NCBI GenBank assembly: GCA_934725015.1
Contig: CAKVAS010000001.1
Coordinates: 344,089 to 408,088, forward strand
Direction: 5' to 3'
Source of the DNA: an uncultured Bacteroidales bacterium
GTDB taxonomy: Bacteria > Bacteroidota > Bacteroidia > Bacteroidales > UBA932
DNA: 64,000 nucleotides
Under the pieces are notes generated by a model. That model did no database searches. It worked only from the letters and a program-made list of their open reading frames with translations, and had not been told where the DNA came from. A program made the translations under genes and the position numbers. Positions 33,073 through 42,015 of this stretch are shown in pieces; position 1 is the first letter of the stretch; every line of letters starts with the position of its first letter.

Positions 33073-34098
33073 TCAGTCAAAAAGCAGATTCTCGTCGGGA
33101 TGCAGACGGTCGATGCCGAGGTGGGCGTAGGCAAGTTCCGTCACTTCCCTGCCCCGGGGCGTGCGCATGATGAATCCTTCCTTGATAAGGAACGGCTCAT
33201 ACACCTCCTCAAGCGTCCCCTGGTCCTCACCGATTGCAGTGGCTATGGTGTTCGCCCCGACCGGGCCGCCCTTGAACTTGGTGATTATGGTCCGGAGAAT
33301 CTTGTTGTCAATCGAGTCCAGTCCCCTCTTGTCTATGTTCAGCGCGTCGAGGGCATATCTTGCGATTCCAAGGTCTATGCTCCCGTTCCCCACGACCTGC
33401 GCGAAGTCCCTGACTCTCCTCAGCAGGGAGTTCGCTATACGCGGAGTTCCCCGGCTGCGCAGCGCAATCTCATACGCAGCCGCGTCGTCAATCGGAACGT
33501 TCAGAATCCCGGCGCTCCTCTCGACGATTTTCTGAAGCGTAGGCGTGTCATAGTACTCCATGGCGCACTTTATCCCGAAACGCGCACGTAGAGGCGAGGT
33601 CAGCAGTCCGCTGCGGGTCGTCGCGCCAACGAGGGTGAACGGATTGAGTGACAAGCGAATGGACCTTGCGCCTGGCCCTTTATCGACCATTATGTCTATG
33701 ACGAAATCCTCCATCGCCGAATAGAGATACTCCTCGACGACCGGGGAAAGCCTGTGAATCTCGTCTATGAAGAGCACGTCTCCCTCCTCCAGCGATGTGA
33801 GCAGTCCTGCGAGGTCACCGGGCTTGTCCAGAACCGGGCCGGAGGTGACTTTCATATTGACTCCCAGCTCGTTCGCTATGATGTGCGCGAGCGTGGTCTT
33901 GCCGAGTCCCGGAGGCCCGTGAAACAGCACATGGTCGAGGGTCTCCCCTCTCATCTTGGCTGCCGCCACAAAAATCTTGAGGTTTTTTATGATTTTGTCC
34001 TGTCCGGAGAAATCTCCGAGGTCCTGCGGTCTGATTATTCCGTCAATTTCCTTATCTTTGCCCGCGCTGACGTCGCGCGGATTGAAGTCTGTCTCCAT
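33073..34098 (-). CDS. ruvB: Holliday junction helicase RuvB
   Basis: 341 residues from the ATG at 34098 (METDFNPRDVS), the normal RuvB length; the frame opens to 34284 but a promoter at 34117 and poor leader sequence exclude the longer form. RuvB is the AAA+ motor for branch migration with RuvA. IRPQDLGDFSGQDKIIKNL starts the fold; Walker A is GPPGLGKTT, Walker B is VLFIDEIHRLSP, and GATTRSGLLTSPLRARFG is the sensor region. The C-terminal winged helix contains EPFLIKEGFIMRTPRGREVT. It is divergent from mfd across an AT-rich gap. Confidence 0.96.
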   Translation of the reverse strand: METDFNPRDVSAGKDKEIDGIIRPQDLGDFSGQDKIIKNLKIFVAAAKMRGETLDHVLFHGPPGLGKTTLAHIIANELGVNMKVTSGPVLDKPGDLAGLLTSLEEGDVLFIDEIHRLSPVVEEYLYSAMEDFVIDIMVDKGPGARSIRLSLNPFTLVGATTRSGLLTSPLRARFGIKCAMEYYDTPTLQKIVERSAGILNVPIDDAAAYEIALRSRGTPRIANSLLRRVRDFAQVVGNGSIDLGIARYALDALNIDKRGLDSIDNKILRTIITKFKGGPVGANTIATAIGEDQGTLEEVYEPFLIKEGFIMRTPRGREVTELAYAHLGIDRLHPDENLLFD

Positions 34099-34116
34099 CG
34101 TCCGGCTAATTTTGCA

Positions 34117-34124
34117 CAAATATA
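34117..34124 (-). promoter_or_regulatory. -7 element of ruvB
   Basis: TATATTTG on the minus strand, exact TAnnTTTG, 18 nt before the ruvB ATG. It fixes 34098 as the start. Confidence 0.62.
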
Positions 34125-34139
34125 GAAATTTGAGAAAAA

Positions 34140-34546
34140 TAAATTGCCTCAGATTGAGGATTATTTTTGAGTATAGATTTATTTTTGAAGAGGGAGTGTA
34201 CTGGAGGTACATGACTGATGAGAAAATAAATATAGACCAAAAAGAATACATAAGATGTGGCAAGTCATTTTTTGAGAATTTCATAATAAAAGAGGAAGAT
34301 ATTTTTATTTTTATGTGATGATGATTTTACGGCTGTTGATTTGTTGATAATGTCGGCAATGTGTTGTATGACAATGTCTTTGTCTTGTTGAAAACTGTTG
34401 ATAAGCCTCTGGTAAGTCGCTGGATAAAAAAGTCGGGACATTGTTGCTTTTCCGGGAAAAAGCCGGGTATATATGAACTTACGGGATTTCAAAAAATAGT
34501 TTCAAATTTGTTTCAACAGGCTTTTCAACCTGTTATCAACAGAAAA
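34140..34546. other. AT-rich ruvB-mfd gap with three TTATCAACA (DnaA-box-like) motifs
   Basis: About 400 nt without a gene. TTATCAACA occurs at 34342-34350 (minus), 34396-34404 (minus) and 34533-34541 (plus); a weaker TTATCCAgc is near 34421. A very AT-rich stretch (34261-34318) lies to the left, like a DNA unwinding element. The gap separates mostly minus-strand genes from mostly plus-strand genes. An origin of replication is possible but not shown; the motifs differ from the standard TTATCCACA at one base. Confidence 0.45.
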
Positions 34547-37500
34547 ATGAAGGATTTGTTAATAAGTCAAAAGTCCGTCGCGGAACTTGCGGAGAAAATA
34601 GGGCAGTCGGAGGAGACGTTCTGTTCCGGGCTCTTCCTTTCCGCGAGATGGTTCGTCGTCTCGCAGGTCAGCCGTCCGGGGATAAACTTCATCGTGCTTC
34701 CGGACAGGGACTCCGCCGAGTACTGCTCTTCCGACCTTTATGACCTCGTCGAGGGCGACCGCGTGTTCTTTCTCCCCGATTCCGGACGGAAGATGGAGAA
34801 GAGCAACTACAAGTCGTCGCTGAGTGTGCAGAGGACGTCCGCGATAGGGAAGATGATGGAATATGACGGGCAGAGCCAGCTTTTCTTCGTCACCTATCCC
34901 GAGGCGCTTGAGGAGCCCGTGGCAAAGGGCGGCGACGCTCCGGTGATGAGGATACGCGAAGGGGACGAATACGACCGCGAGCAGCTCACGGACAGGCTTT
35001 TCTCTATGGGGTTCACGCGGGTTGATTTTGTCAGCGAACCGGGGCAGTATGCCGTCAGGGGGGCTCTCGTCGACATATTCTCATATTCATTCAACAACCC
35101 CTACCGAATCTCGTTCTTCGGAGACGAGGTCGATGGCATCAGCGTCTTCGACTGCAACACGCAGCTTTCCAAGGAGAAGCTCTCCGAAGTCGAGATTTTC
35201 GCGGACCTGTCGGCGGAAGGGGGCTCGGGCGTCTCCGCTGTTCCTGTCACCGACTTGCTTCCGGACGGCGCCCTTGTCTGGCTCGACTCTTCGGATATGT
35301 ATAAGGATAGGGGATTCTACGCCTCTCTGCGGAAGTTCCGCCGCGTTTTCCTTGAGGTTCCGATTTCGGCCTCGGGGGTAGTTCCGGTGAGTTTCAGCAT
35401 AGCCCCTCAGCCGGTGTTCAACAAGAACTTCGAGCTTCTGACTGAGGACATAAGGGAAAAGACCCTGAGCGGCTACAGGGTCTGCATCTACGGCGAGAAG
35501 CGCTCGCAGCTTGAGAGGCTTGAGAGCATACTGATTCAGAACGAGGGGTATCTGCCGGAGTTCATCCCCTCGCACAGCATCCACAGCGGGTTCATCGACC
35601 GCGAGGACAAGGTCTGCTGCTACACCGACCATGAGATTTTCGACCGTTTCCACAGGGTCAGCCTTCGCCGTACCGTGGAGAAGAGCGAACAGCTGACAAT
35701 CAATGACTTGACTTCATTTGCGATAGGGGACTACATCGTCCACATCGACTACGGTGTGGGAATATTCGGCGGACTCGTGAGGATGAAGGATGACAAGGGG
35801 AGGATGCACGAGGTCGTGAAACTCATATATAAGGACAACGACGTCGTGTTCATATCGGTTCATGCCCTCCACAAGATTTCACGCTACCGTTCCAAGGACG
35901 GCGAGCCCCCGAAGATTTACAAGCTCGGCTCCAAGACCTGGCAGACTCTCAAGTCCAACGCCAAGAAGAAGGTCAAGGACATTGCCAAGGACCTCATCCG
36001 GCTCTATGCCAAAAGGCGTGCGTCGAAGGGGTTCGCCTTCTCTCCCGACACTTTCCTCCAGACCGAGCTGGAGTCGTCTTTCATGTACGAGGACACGCCG
36101 GATCAGGAAAAGGCCGTGCAGGCGGTCAAGAGGGACATGGAGGACAGCTGCCCGATGGATAGGCTCGTCTGCGGGGACGTGGGCTTCGGAAAGACCGAGG
36201 TGGCGATAAGGGCGGCGTTCAAGGCCGCTGCGGACGGGAAGCAGGTGGCGGTGCTCGTTCCGACGACAATCCTTGCGCTGCAGCACTACAAGACCTTCTC
36301 CTCGCGCCTGAAGGATTTCCCGTGCAATATAGACTTTGTGAGCAGGCTCCGTACCGCAAAGGAAATCGGCGACATAAGGCAGAGGCTCAAGAGCGGGGCC
36401 ATAGACATTCTCATCGGGACGCACAAGATTCTCGGCTCGACTTTCGAGTTCAGGGACTTGGGACTTCTCATCATAGACGAGGAACAGAAGTTCGGCGTCG
36501 GGGCCAAGGAGAAGCTGCGCCAGATGAAGGAATCCGTCGATACGCTCACTCTCACCGCCACGCCTATCCCGAGAACCCTCCAGTTCTCGCTCCTCGGCGC
36601 GCGTGACCTCTCTATCATCTCCACTCCGCCGCCGAACAGGATTCCGGTGCAGACTGAAATCATGCTTTTCGACGGGGATGAAATCCGCAAAATCATAAAC
36701 TATGAGCTGAACAGGGGCGGGCAGCTGTTCTTCCTGCACAACAAGGTGGAGGAGCTGCAGTCTATTTATGACATCCTCCACGGGCTCGTTCCGGACATGA
36801 AAATCTGCATCGCGCACGGACAGATGGAGGCAAAGCAGCTGGAGGACAGGATTCTCGACTTCATGGCCGGTGACTACGACATGCTGCTCTGCACTACCAT
36901 CATCGAGAACGGACTGGACATCCCGAACGCGAACACCATAATAATAAACCAGGCCCAGAACATAGGTCTGAGCGACCTTCACCAGCTGCGCGGCCGCGTC
37001 GGACGTTCCAGCCGCCGGGCGTTCTGCTATCTGATTGTGCCTCCGCTCGTCTCCATCACCGAGGACGCACGCCGCCGCCTCAAGGCGATAGAGTCGTTCT
37101 CCGACCTCGGCAGCGGCTTCAACATCGCCATGCAGGACCTCGACATACGCGGCGCCGGCAACCTTCTCGGGGCTGAACAGAGCGGCTTCATCACCGACAT
37201 GGGCTTCGAGACCTACCAGAAGATTCTTTCGGAGGCCATGGAGGAACTCGGGGTGGAGACCGGGCTCACCTCGCGCAACGTGAGCGAGTCCTATGTTTCC
37301 GACTGCACCATCGAGACCGACCAGGTTGCCCTCATTCCGGATTCCTACATAAGCATGACGGCCGAGAAGATAAGGATTTACAAGGACCTCGACTCCATAA
37401 CCTCCGACGACGGCCTTGACAAGATGAAGACCCAGCTCTCCGACCGCTTCGGACCGCTTCCTCCGGAGCTTGAGAGCCTTATGGAAATAGTGCGCATCAG

Positions 37501-37744
37501 GCATCTCGGGGAGAAGCTTGGATTTGAGAAGATAATCATAAAGAACGGCATCATGATAGCCTTCTTCATCTCGAATCCTCTCTCTCAATACTATAAGTCG
37601 AAGACTTTCCAGCGCATCCTCGAACGCCTCAACGACAATCAGAGGTTCTTCGACCTCAAGCAGAACGACAACCGCCTGCGCATAGTCTCACGCAACGTTC
37701 CTGACCTCTTTGAGGCCTATGCGCGGCTGGGCAAACTGAAATAG
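34547..37744 (+). CDS. mfd: Transcription-repair coupling factor Mfd
   Basis: 1065 residues from the ATG at 34547 (MKDLLISQKSV). A GTG-started extension to 34361 has no Mfd-like sequence and overlaps the DnaA-box-like motifs. Mfd removes stalled RNA polymerase and recruits UvrA. The N-terminal part is UvrB-like; the CarD-like RNAP-interacting domain is at FAIGDYIVHIDYGVGIFGGL. The RecG-type translocase carries GDVGFGKTEVAIRAAF (Walker A), LLIIDEEQKFGV (DEEQ box) and GRVGRSSRRAFCYL. The C-terminal TRCF domain is present. The protein is a little shorter at the N-terminus than many Mfd proteins. Confidence 0.94.
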   Translation: MKDLLISQKSVAELAEKIGQSEETFCSGLFLSARWFVVSQVSRPGINFIVLPDRDSAEYCSSDLYDLVEGDRVFFLPDSGRKMEKSNYKSSLSVQRTSAIGKMMEYDGQSQLFFVTYPEALEEPVAKGGDAPVMRIREGDEYDREQLTDRLFSMGFTRVDFVSEPGQYAVRGALVDIFSYSFNNPYRISFFGDEVDGISVFDCNTQLSKEKLSEVEIFADLSAEGGSGVSAVPVTDLLPDGALVWLDSSDMYKDRGFYASLRKFRRVFLEVPISASGVVPVSFSIAPQPVFNKNFELLTEDIREKTLSGYRVCIYGEKRSQLERLESILIQNEGYLPEFIPSHSIHSGFIDREDKVCCYTDHEIFDRFHRVSLRRTVEKSEQLTINDLTSFAIGDYIVHIDYGVGIFGGLVRMKDDKGRMHEVVKLIYKDNDVVFISVHALHKISRYRSKDGEPPKIYKLGSKTWQTLKSNAKKKVKDIAKDLIRLYAKRRASKGFAFSPDTFLQTELESSFMYEDTPDQEKAVQAVKRDMEDSCPMDRLVCGDVGFGKTEVAIRAAFKAAADGKQVAVLVPTTILALQHYKTFSSRLKDFPCNIDFVSRLRTAKEIGDIRQRLKSGAIDILIGTHKILGSTFEFRDLGLLIIDEEQKFGVGAKEKLRQMKESVDTLTLTATPIPRTLQFSLLGARDLSIISTPPPNRIPVQTEIMLFDGDEIRKIINYELNRGGQLFFLHNKVEELQSIYDILHGLVPDMKICIAHGQMEAKQLEDRILDFMAGDYDMLLCTTIIENGLDIPNANTIIINQAQNIGLSDLHQLRGRVGRSSRRAFCYLIVPPLVSITEDARRRLKAIESFSDLGSGFNIAMQDLDIRGAGNLLGAEQSGFITDMGFETYQKILSEAMEELGVETGLTSRNVSESYVSDCTIETDQVALIPDSYISMTAEKIRIYKDLDSITSDDGLDKMKTQLSDRFGPLPPELESLMEIVRIRHLGEKLGFEKIIIKNGIMIAFFISNPLSQYYKSKTFQRILERLNDNQRFFDLKQNDNRLRIVSRNVPDLFEAYARLGKLK

Positions 37745-37833
37745 TTTTTGACGGCTTGACGAAAATTACTAAATTTACCGCCCGAATTTTGAAAATTTCC
37801 GCAATTCTCTGAAATTCGCCGAAAAGAGATTAT

Positions 37834-38550
37834 ATGAACTTGCTGATTGATGTCGGCTACACCGCTCTCAAGGCATCTTGGGCCGACGGGATAACACTCG
37901 GAAAGACTTTCCGCTACCAGGGGGAAAGGACCGCCGAATTCATACTAGGACTTGTCGAAAGGAACAGGCCCGAGGTCATGGTGCTGAGCACGGTGCGGGA
38001 ATTTTCCCAGTCAGTGATAGGCAAGTTCGAATCATGCTGCTCGAAGTTCATACTCATAGACTCGGGGCACAGCTTCATACTTGAGGACAACGCCCTTCCG
38101 ACCTTTCTCACCCCCGACCGCGCCGCGTCCGTAATTTCCGCCCAGTACCTCTTCAAGGGCAGGGGATGCACCATCTTCGACTTCGGAACCATACTCACCA
38201 TAGATTTCATGGACGCGGATGGGCACTACCGCGGAGGAAACATCTCCCTGGGCTGCCGCACGCGCTTCAAGTCGGTGAACCGCTACTCCAGGTCGCTGCC
38301 TCTTCAGGACACTCCCGAAACCGTTGAGGAAACGGGAGATTCGCTTACGTCGTCGATTGATTCGGGAATCATATCGGGTATAATATTTGAAATCGAGGGA
38401 TATATTGCGCGTCACCCTGAAAATATCGTAATTTTCACGGGTGGTGATGCGATTTATTTTGCAAAAAGAATGAAAAACTCCATCTTTGTAGTTTGCAATC
38501 TCGTACTGATGGGGTTGGCTCTAATTGCTGTGCGATATGGTGAAAGATAA
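37834..38550 (+). CDS. coaX: Type III pantothenate kinase (CoaX)
   Basis: 238 residues. CoaX phosphorylates pantothenate, the first step of CoA synthesis, and needs a monovalent cation. Three Asp motifs are present: LLIDVGYTALK (usually DxGNT), TPDRAASV (usually GxDR) and FDFGTILTIDF. The family's GG-I-x-x-G pattern appears as GGNISLGCRTRF. The Asp residues are kept but Asn in the first motif is Tyr and Gly in the second is Thr, so activity is likely but not certain. It overlaps the next gene by 14 nt and heads the conserved Bacteroidetes run coaX / outer-membrane protein / TPR / lptC / ppiD. Confidence 0.88.
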   Translation: MNLLIDVGYTALKASWADGITLGKTFRYQGERTAEFILGLVERNRPEVMVLSTVREFSQSVIGKFESCCSKFILIDSGHSFILEDNALPTFLTPDRAASVISAQYLFKGRGCTIFDFGTILTIDFMDADGHYRGGNISLGCRTRFKSVNRYSRSLPLQDTPETVEETGDSLTSSIDSGIISGIIFEIEGYIARHPENIVIFTGGDAIYFAKRMKNSIFVVCNLVLMGLALIAVRYGER

Positions 38551-39874
38551 GATAAGGATATTTTTTGTTGCTGCGGCGCTGTTGCTCCCGGCTGTCTGCG
38601 CGTTTGCCCAGACCTCGACGACGGGAACCTACGGCTCGTTCTCTCCATATTCCATATACGGAATAGGCGAGATTTCGCGCGGCGGTACCGCACAGTCGAG
38701 GAGCATGGGAGGAGTAGGCGTGGCTTCACGCAACAGGAGGTTCATCAATGTCGCCAACCCGGCGGCCGTCGCGGTGAGGGACACGCTTGCGTTCATGGCG
38801 GACTTCGGACTCTACGAGGACAACAAGATTTACGCCCAGTCAGGCAAGAGGGGAGCGGAGAACACGTTCAACATCAACGATATAGTCCTTTCTTTCCCTA
38901 TATGGAGATCTTCGGCGTTCCTTGTCGGGCTTTCCCCTTTCAGCGACGTCGGCTACAGCTTCTCTTCCAAGGAAACTGACGAGGACAAGATCGCCCATGT
39001 CGGGAACATTACCTACGATTCCTACGGTGACGGCAGCCTCTACCAGCTCTACGCCTCCGCCGGAGCCACTTTCTGGAAGCGGTTTTCAGTCGGGGCCGAG
39101 TTCATCTACTACTTCGGCAAGCTGGACAGAAACTCCAACGAGACGTTCGAGAACTCCACCTACAGGTCGATAAACTACGGAACGAGGCTGAACCTGCACG
39201 GATTTACCGGAAAGTTCGGCGTTCAGTACGACCAGAAGCTTTCTCCTTCAGTTTCCATGACCCTCGGAGCAACCTACAGGCTCGGAACCAAGCTCAGGGG
39301 TTATGAAAACCATTTCGCATATGCGAGCCAGTCGAGCGTGGTGGATACGATAAAGTCGATGACCTACACCGACACCCTGGCCGGGGCTTCAAACGCTCCG
39401 CGCATCGCCGACGAGCTCGGAGTGGGAATTTCGTTCAGGGGCGGTGACCGCTGGTCGGCCGAGTTCAACTACCTCCGTTCGGACTGGCGCGGCTCCAACT
39501 TCGAGTCGAGAAAGGGCTTCGCTGCAACGGGGAAGGCAAATTTCTCATCTACCGTGTCACAGTCGTTCCGTGCCGGATTCGAAATAGTGCCTAACAGAAA
39601 CGACATCCGCTACTACATGAAGCGCGTGGCATACAGGGGCGGGCTCTATTACGACCAGGACTATTTCCTGATGAACGGCAACCGCGTGGATTCCTACGGA
39701 GTGACCTTCGGAGTGACGCTTCCTGTGTTCAGGTGGTACAACGGAATATCCCTCGGGGTTGACATAGGCCGTCGCGGCTCATCGAAGGGAATGATGGTCA
39801 GCGAGACATATTTCAAGTTTGTCGTGGGCTTCAACATACATGACGTGTGGTTCCAGAAACCGCGGTACAATTAG
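38537..39874 (+). CDS. Outer-membrane barrel protein (FadL-like)
   Basis: 445 residues from the ATG at 38537 (MVKDKIRIF); signal peptide ends near AFAQT. The mature sequence resembles the FadL/long-chain fatty-acid-transporter-like barrels of Bacteroidetes: SFSPYSIYGIGEISRGGTAQ, SMGGVGVASRN, INVANPAAVAV, then strands with GATYRLGTKLRGYE and SFRAGFEIVPNR. In related genomes this gene always follows coaX. It overlaps coaX by 14 nt, so is translationally coupled. The substrate is unknown. Confidence 0.83.
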   Translation: MVKDKIRIFFVAAALLLPAVCAFAQTSTTGTYGSFSPYSIYGIGEISRGGTAQSRSMGGVGVASRNRRFINVANPAAVAVRDTLAFMADFGLYEDNKIYAQSGKRGAENTFNINDIVLSFPIWRSSAFLVGLSPFSDVGYSFSSKETDEDKIAHVGNITYDSYGDGSLYQLYASAGATFWKRFSVGAEFIYYFGKLDRNSNETFENSTYRSINYGTRLNLHGFTGKFGVQYDQKLSPSVSMTLGATYRLGTKLRGYENHFAYASQSSVVDTIKSMTYTDTLAGASNAPRIADELGVGISFRGGDRWSAEFNYLRSDWRGSNFESRKGFAATGKANFSSTVSQSFRAGFEIVPNRNDIRYYMKRVAYRGGLYYDQDYFLMNGNRVDSYGVTFGVTLPVFRWYNGISLGVDIGRRGSSKGMMVSETYFKFVVGFNIHDVWFQKPRYN

Positions 39875-39923
39875 AGTCTGTCTCCTTAATGTGTAAGTGT
39901 TTGAAAATATAAAATTTACGGAT

Positions 39924-41249
39924 ATGAAAAAGATTTTGACCCTGTTCCTCACGGTGCTTGTTGCAGGATCGGGAATTACCCTCTTCGCGCAGGGAAAATA
40001 TGGCGCGGACAGTGCGAACTGCATCAAGTATCTTTCCTACTATCAGGAGTATTTCAAGCAGAAGAACTATAATGACGCCACTCCTAACTGGCGCAAGGCC
40101 TACAGTGCCTGCCCTCCTTCCGCGAACCAGAACATGCTCATAAACGGAACGGCAATCATCCGCCGTCTGATTTCGCAGAACGCCAAGAACACGATATACA
40201 AGGACGAGCTCGTCGATACCCTTCTCACGCTTCATGACCAGAGGGCCGAGTTCTTCCCTAAATATGCCGTGACTGCCCTCAACAACAAGGGTCTTGATCT
40301 CGTGAACTATGTGAAAGGGGACAGCAAGAGGCTTTTTGAGGGTCTTGAGGACATCATCGCCAAGAACGGCGTGAGCACGAAGCCGAGCCTCTACCTCTTC
40401 GACCTCAACGCCGCCGTGGATCTCTACAAGTCCGGCGTCCTCGACGAGGAGCAGGTAATCAACGTCTATGAGAAGGCCGTAGAGAACCTTGATAAGACCC
40501 CGTGCAAGAACGACAAGGAGAAGGAGGACGTGGCTAAGGTGACCGAGGACATCGAGAACATCTTCATCCAAAGCAAGGTCGCCTCATGCGAAAGCCTTGT
40601 GGCGCTTTTCACGCCTCGCTTCGAGGCCGCTCCGGACGACCTCCAGCTTGCCAAGAACATCGTGAACATGCTCAGCAAGACCGAGGAGGGAGCCGACACC
40701 GACCTCTTCCTCAATGCCGTGAACACAATGAACAGGCTTGAGCCTTCCTACCAGTCCGCCTACTACCTTTTCAAGCTCTATTCTTCAAGGGGCAACGTTG
40801 ATGAGGCAATCAAGTGCATGGACGAGGCAATCGCATATCCGGAGTCCGACGACATGACTGACGCTTCCTACAACTACGAGCTTGCTGCATTCTGCTTCAA
40901 GAACGGACATTCCGCAAAGGCCTATTCCGCCGCGCAGAAGTCCGCCGAACTTGACCCGTCATACGCTGGCAAGGCCTATATGCTGATAGGAACCATCTGG
41001 GGTTCTCAGGTGTGCCGCGGCAATGAAATAGAGTCACGCGCTCCGTATTGGGTCGCCGTCGATTACATGAACAAGGCGAAGAACGCCGACGAAAGCCTTG
41101 CGGCCGAGGCCAACAGCATGATTGCCCAGTACAGCAAGTACTATCCTCAGAAGGCCGAGGCGTTCATGTACGACCTTCTCGATGGACAGTCATACACCGT
41201 GAACTGCGGCGGAATGAGGGCCGTGACGACGGTGAGGACGCAGAATTAG
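39924..41249 (+). CDS. Secreted TPR protein
   Basis: 441 residues from the ATG at 39924 (MKKILTLFLTV); signal peptide ends near LFAQG. TPR-like helices run through the protein: YYQEYFKQKNYNDATPNWRK near the start and LFKLYSSRGNVDEAIKCMDE, FCFKNGHSAKAYSAAQKSAE near the end. Tyr/Cys pairs such as YSACPPSANQNML are typical of this Bacteroidetes gene. It lies between the FadL-like barrel and lptC and is likely periplasmic, supporting envelope assembly. The exact role is unknown. Confidence 0.82.
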   Translation: MKKILTLFLTVLVAGSGITLFAQGKYGADSANCIKYLSYYQEYFKQKNYNDATPNWRKAYSACPPSANQNMLINGTAIIRRLISQNAKNTIYKDELVDTLLTLHDQRAEFFPKYAVTALNNKGLDLVNYVKGDSKRLFEGLEDIIAKNGVSTKPSLYLFDLNAAVDLYKSGVLDEEQVINVYEKAVENLDKTPCKNDKEKEDVAKVTEDIENIFIQSKVASCESLVALFTPRFEAAPDDLQLAKNIVNMLSKTEEGADTDLFLNAVNTMNRLEPSYQSAYYLFKLYSSRGNVDEAIKCMDEAIAYPESDDMTDASYNYELAAFCFKNGHSAKAYSAAQKSAELDPSYAGKAYMLIGTIWGSQVCRGNEIESRAPYWVAVDYMNKAKNADESLAAEANSMIAQYSKYYPQKAEAFMYDLLDGQSYTVNCGGMRAVTTVRTQN

Positions 41250-41256
41250 GCTTTCA

Positions 41257-41895
41257 GTGAAAGGATTTCTAAGCATAATGATAAGGCTGGCAACCGCTTC
41301 GGCGGTTGCTTTCGTCGTTTATTCCTGCAAGGGAAAGCTGGCGGAGGAGGACGCGGTCGATATCAACGTGATGCCTGTCCAGACGGCCGACAGCATAGTT
41401 TCCGTGCAGACTCAGAACGGGCAGATTCAGATGAGGATGGAGGCTCCTCTTATGGAGCGCTACGAGACCGACACGCTCTCCACGCAGCTTTTCCCTAAGG
41501 GATTTGCCGTCTATGGCTACATCGAGGGCGGACTGCTTGAAACCTCGATAGTCGCCGAGAACGCCAGGCATCTGAAATACTCCGACGGACGTGAATCATG
41601 GGAGGCCTTCGGGAACGTCGTGGTGAAGAACCTCATCAAGAGGGAGGTCATGGAGACGGACACGCTCTACTGGGACCAGAAGAACGAGAAGATTTGGACC
41701 GACTGCTACGTGAAGATGTACTCTCCCGACGGCTTCATGCAGGGCTACGGCATGGAATCGGACCAGCGGGCGAGAAATTCGGTAATCTTCCGCCCGTTCA
41801 ACAGCTACGGCATAGTGACGCAGGACAGCACGGCGGTGAACGTGGATTCGGTCAATTTCATAGGGCCCGTTCAGCGTCCGGTTCATAGAAAATAG
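41257..41895 (+). CDS. lptC: LPS export periplasmic lipoprotein LptC
   Basis: 212 residues from a GTG at 41257; an ATG at 41278 is the alternative. N-terminal hydrophobic segment with lipobox VVYSC, so it may be a lipoprotein, as usual for Bacteroidetes LptC. The OstA/LptC-like fold shows as GQIQMRMEAPLMERYETD, SIVAENARHLKYSDGRESWE, and VVVKNLIKREVMETDTLYWD, then VKMYSPDGFMQGYGMESDQ. LptC bridges LptB2FG and LptA in lipopolysaccharide export. It is 8 nt after the TPR gene and in the same operon. Confidence 0.87.
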   Translation: MKGFLSIMIRLATASAVAFVVYSCKGKLAEEDAVDINVMPVQTADSIVSVQTQNGQIQMRMEAPLMERYETDTLSTQLFPKGFAVYGYIEGGLLETSIVAENARHLKYSDGRESWEAFGNVVVKNLIKREVMETDTLYWDQKNEKIWTDCYVKMYSPDGFMQGYGMESDQRARNSVIFRPFNSYGIVTQDSTAVNVDSVNFIGPVQRPVHRK

Positions 41896-42015
41896 CGTCA
41901 AAATGCTTCAATTATGAAAAAATCGTGGTGTAATTGAGGGAAAATTACTAACTTCGCACCCCATTGGGTTAAACTCCCGATAATGAAAGGAAAATAAATT
42001 AAAAGATTATAAATT

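Noticed and set aside
35879..37588. Long minus-strand open frame of over 500 codons inside mfd
   Set aside because: It is antisense to a clear Mfd protein with all motifs; GC-rich codons suppress stops on the opposite strand. The product has no sensible fold.
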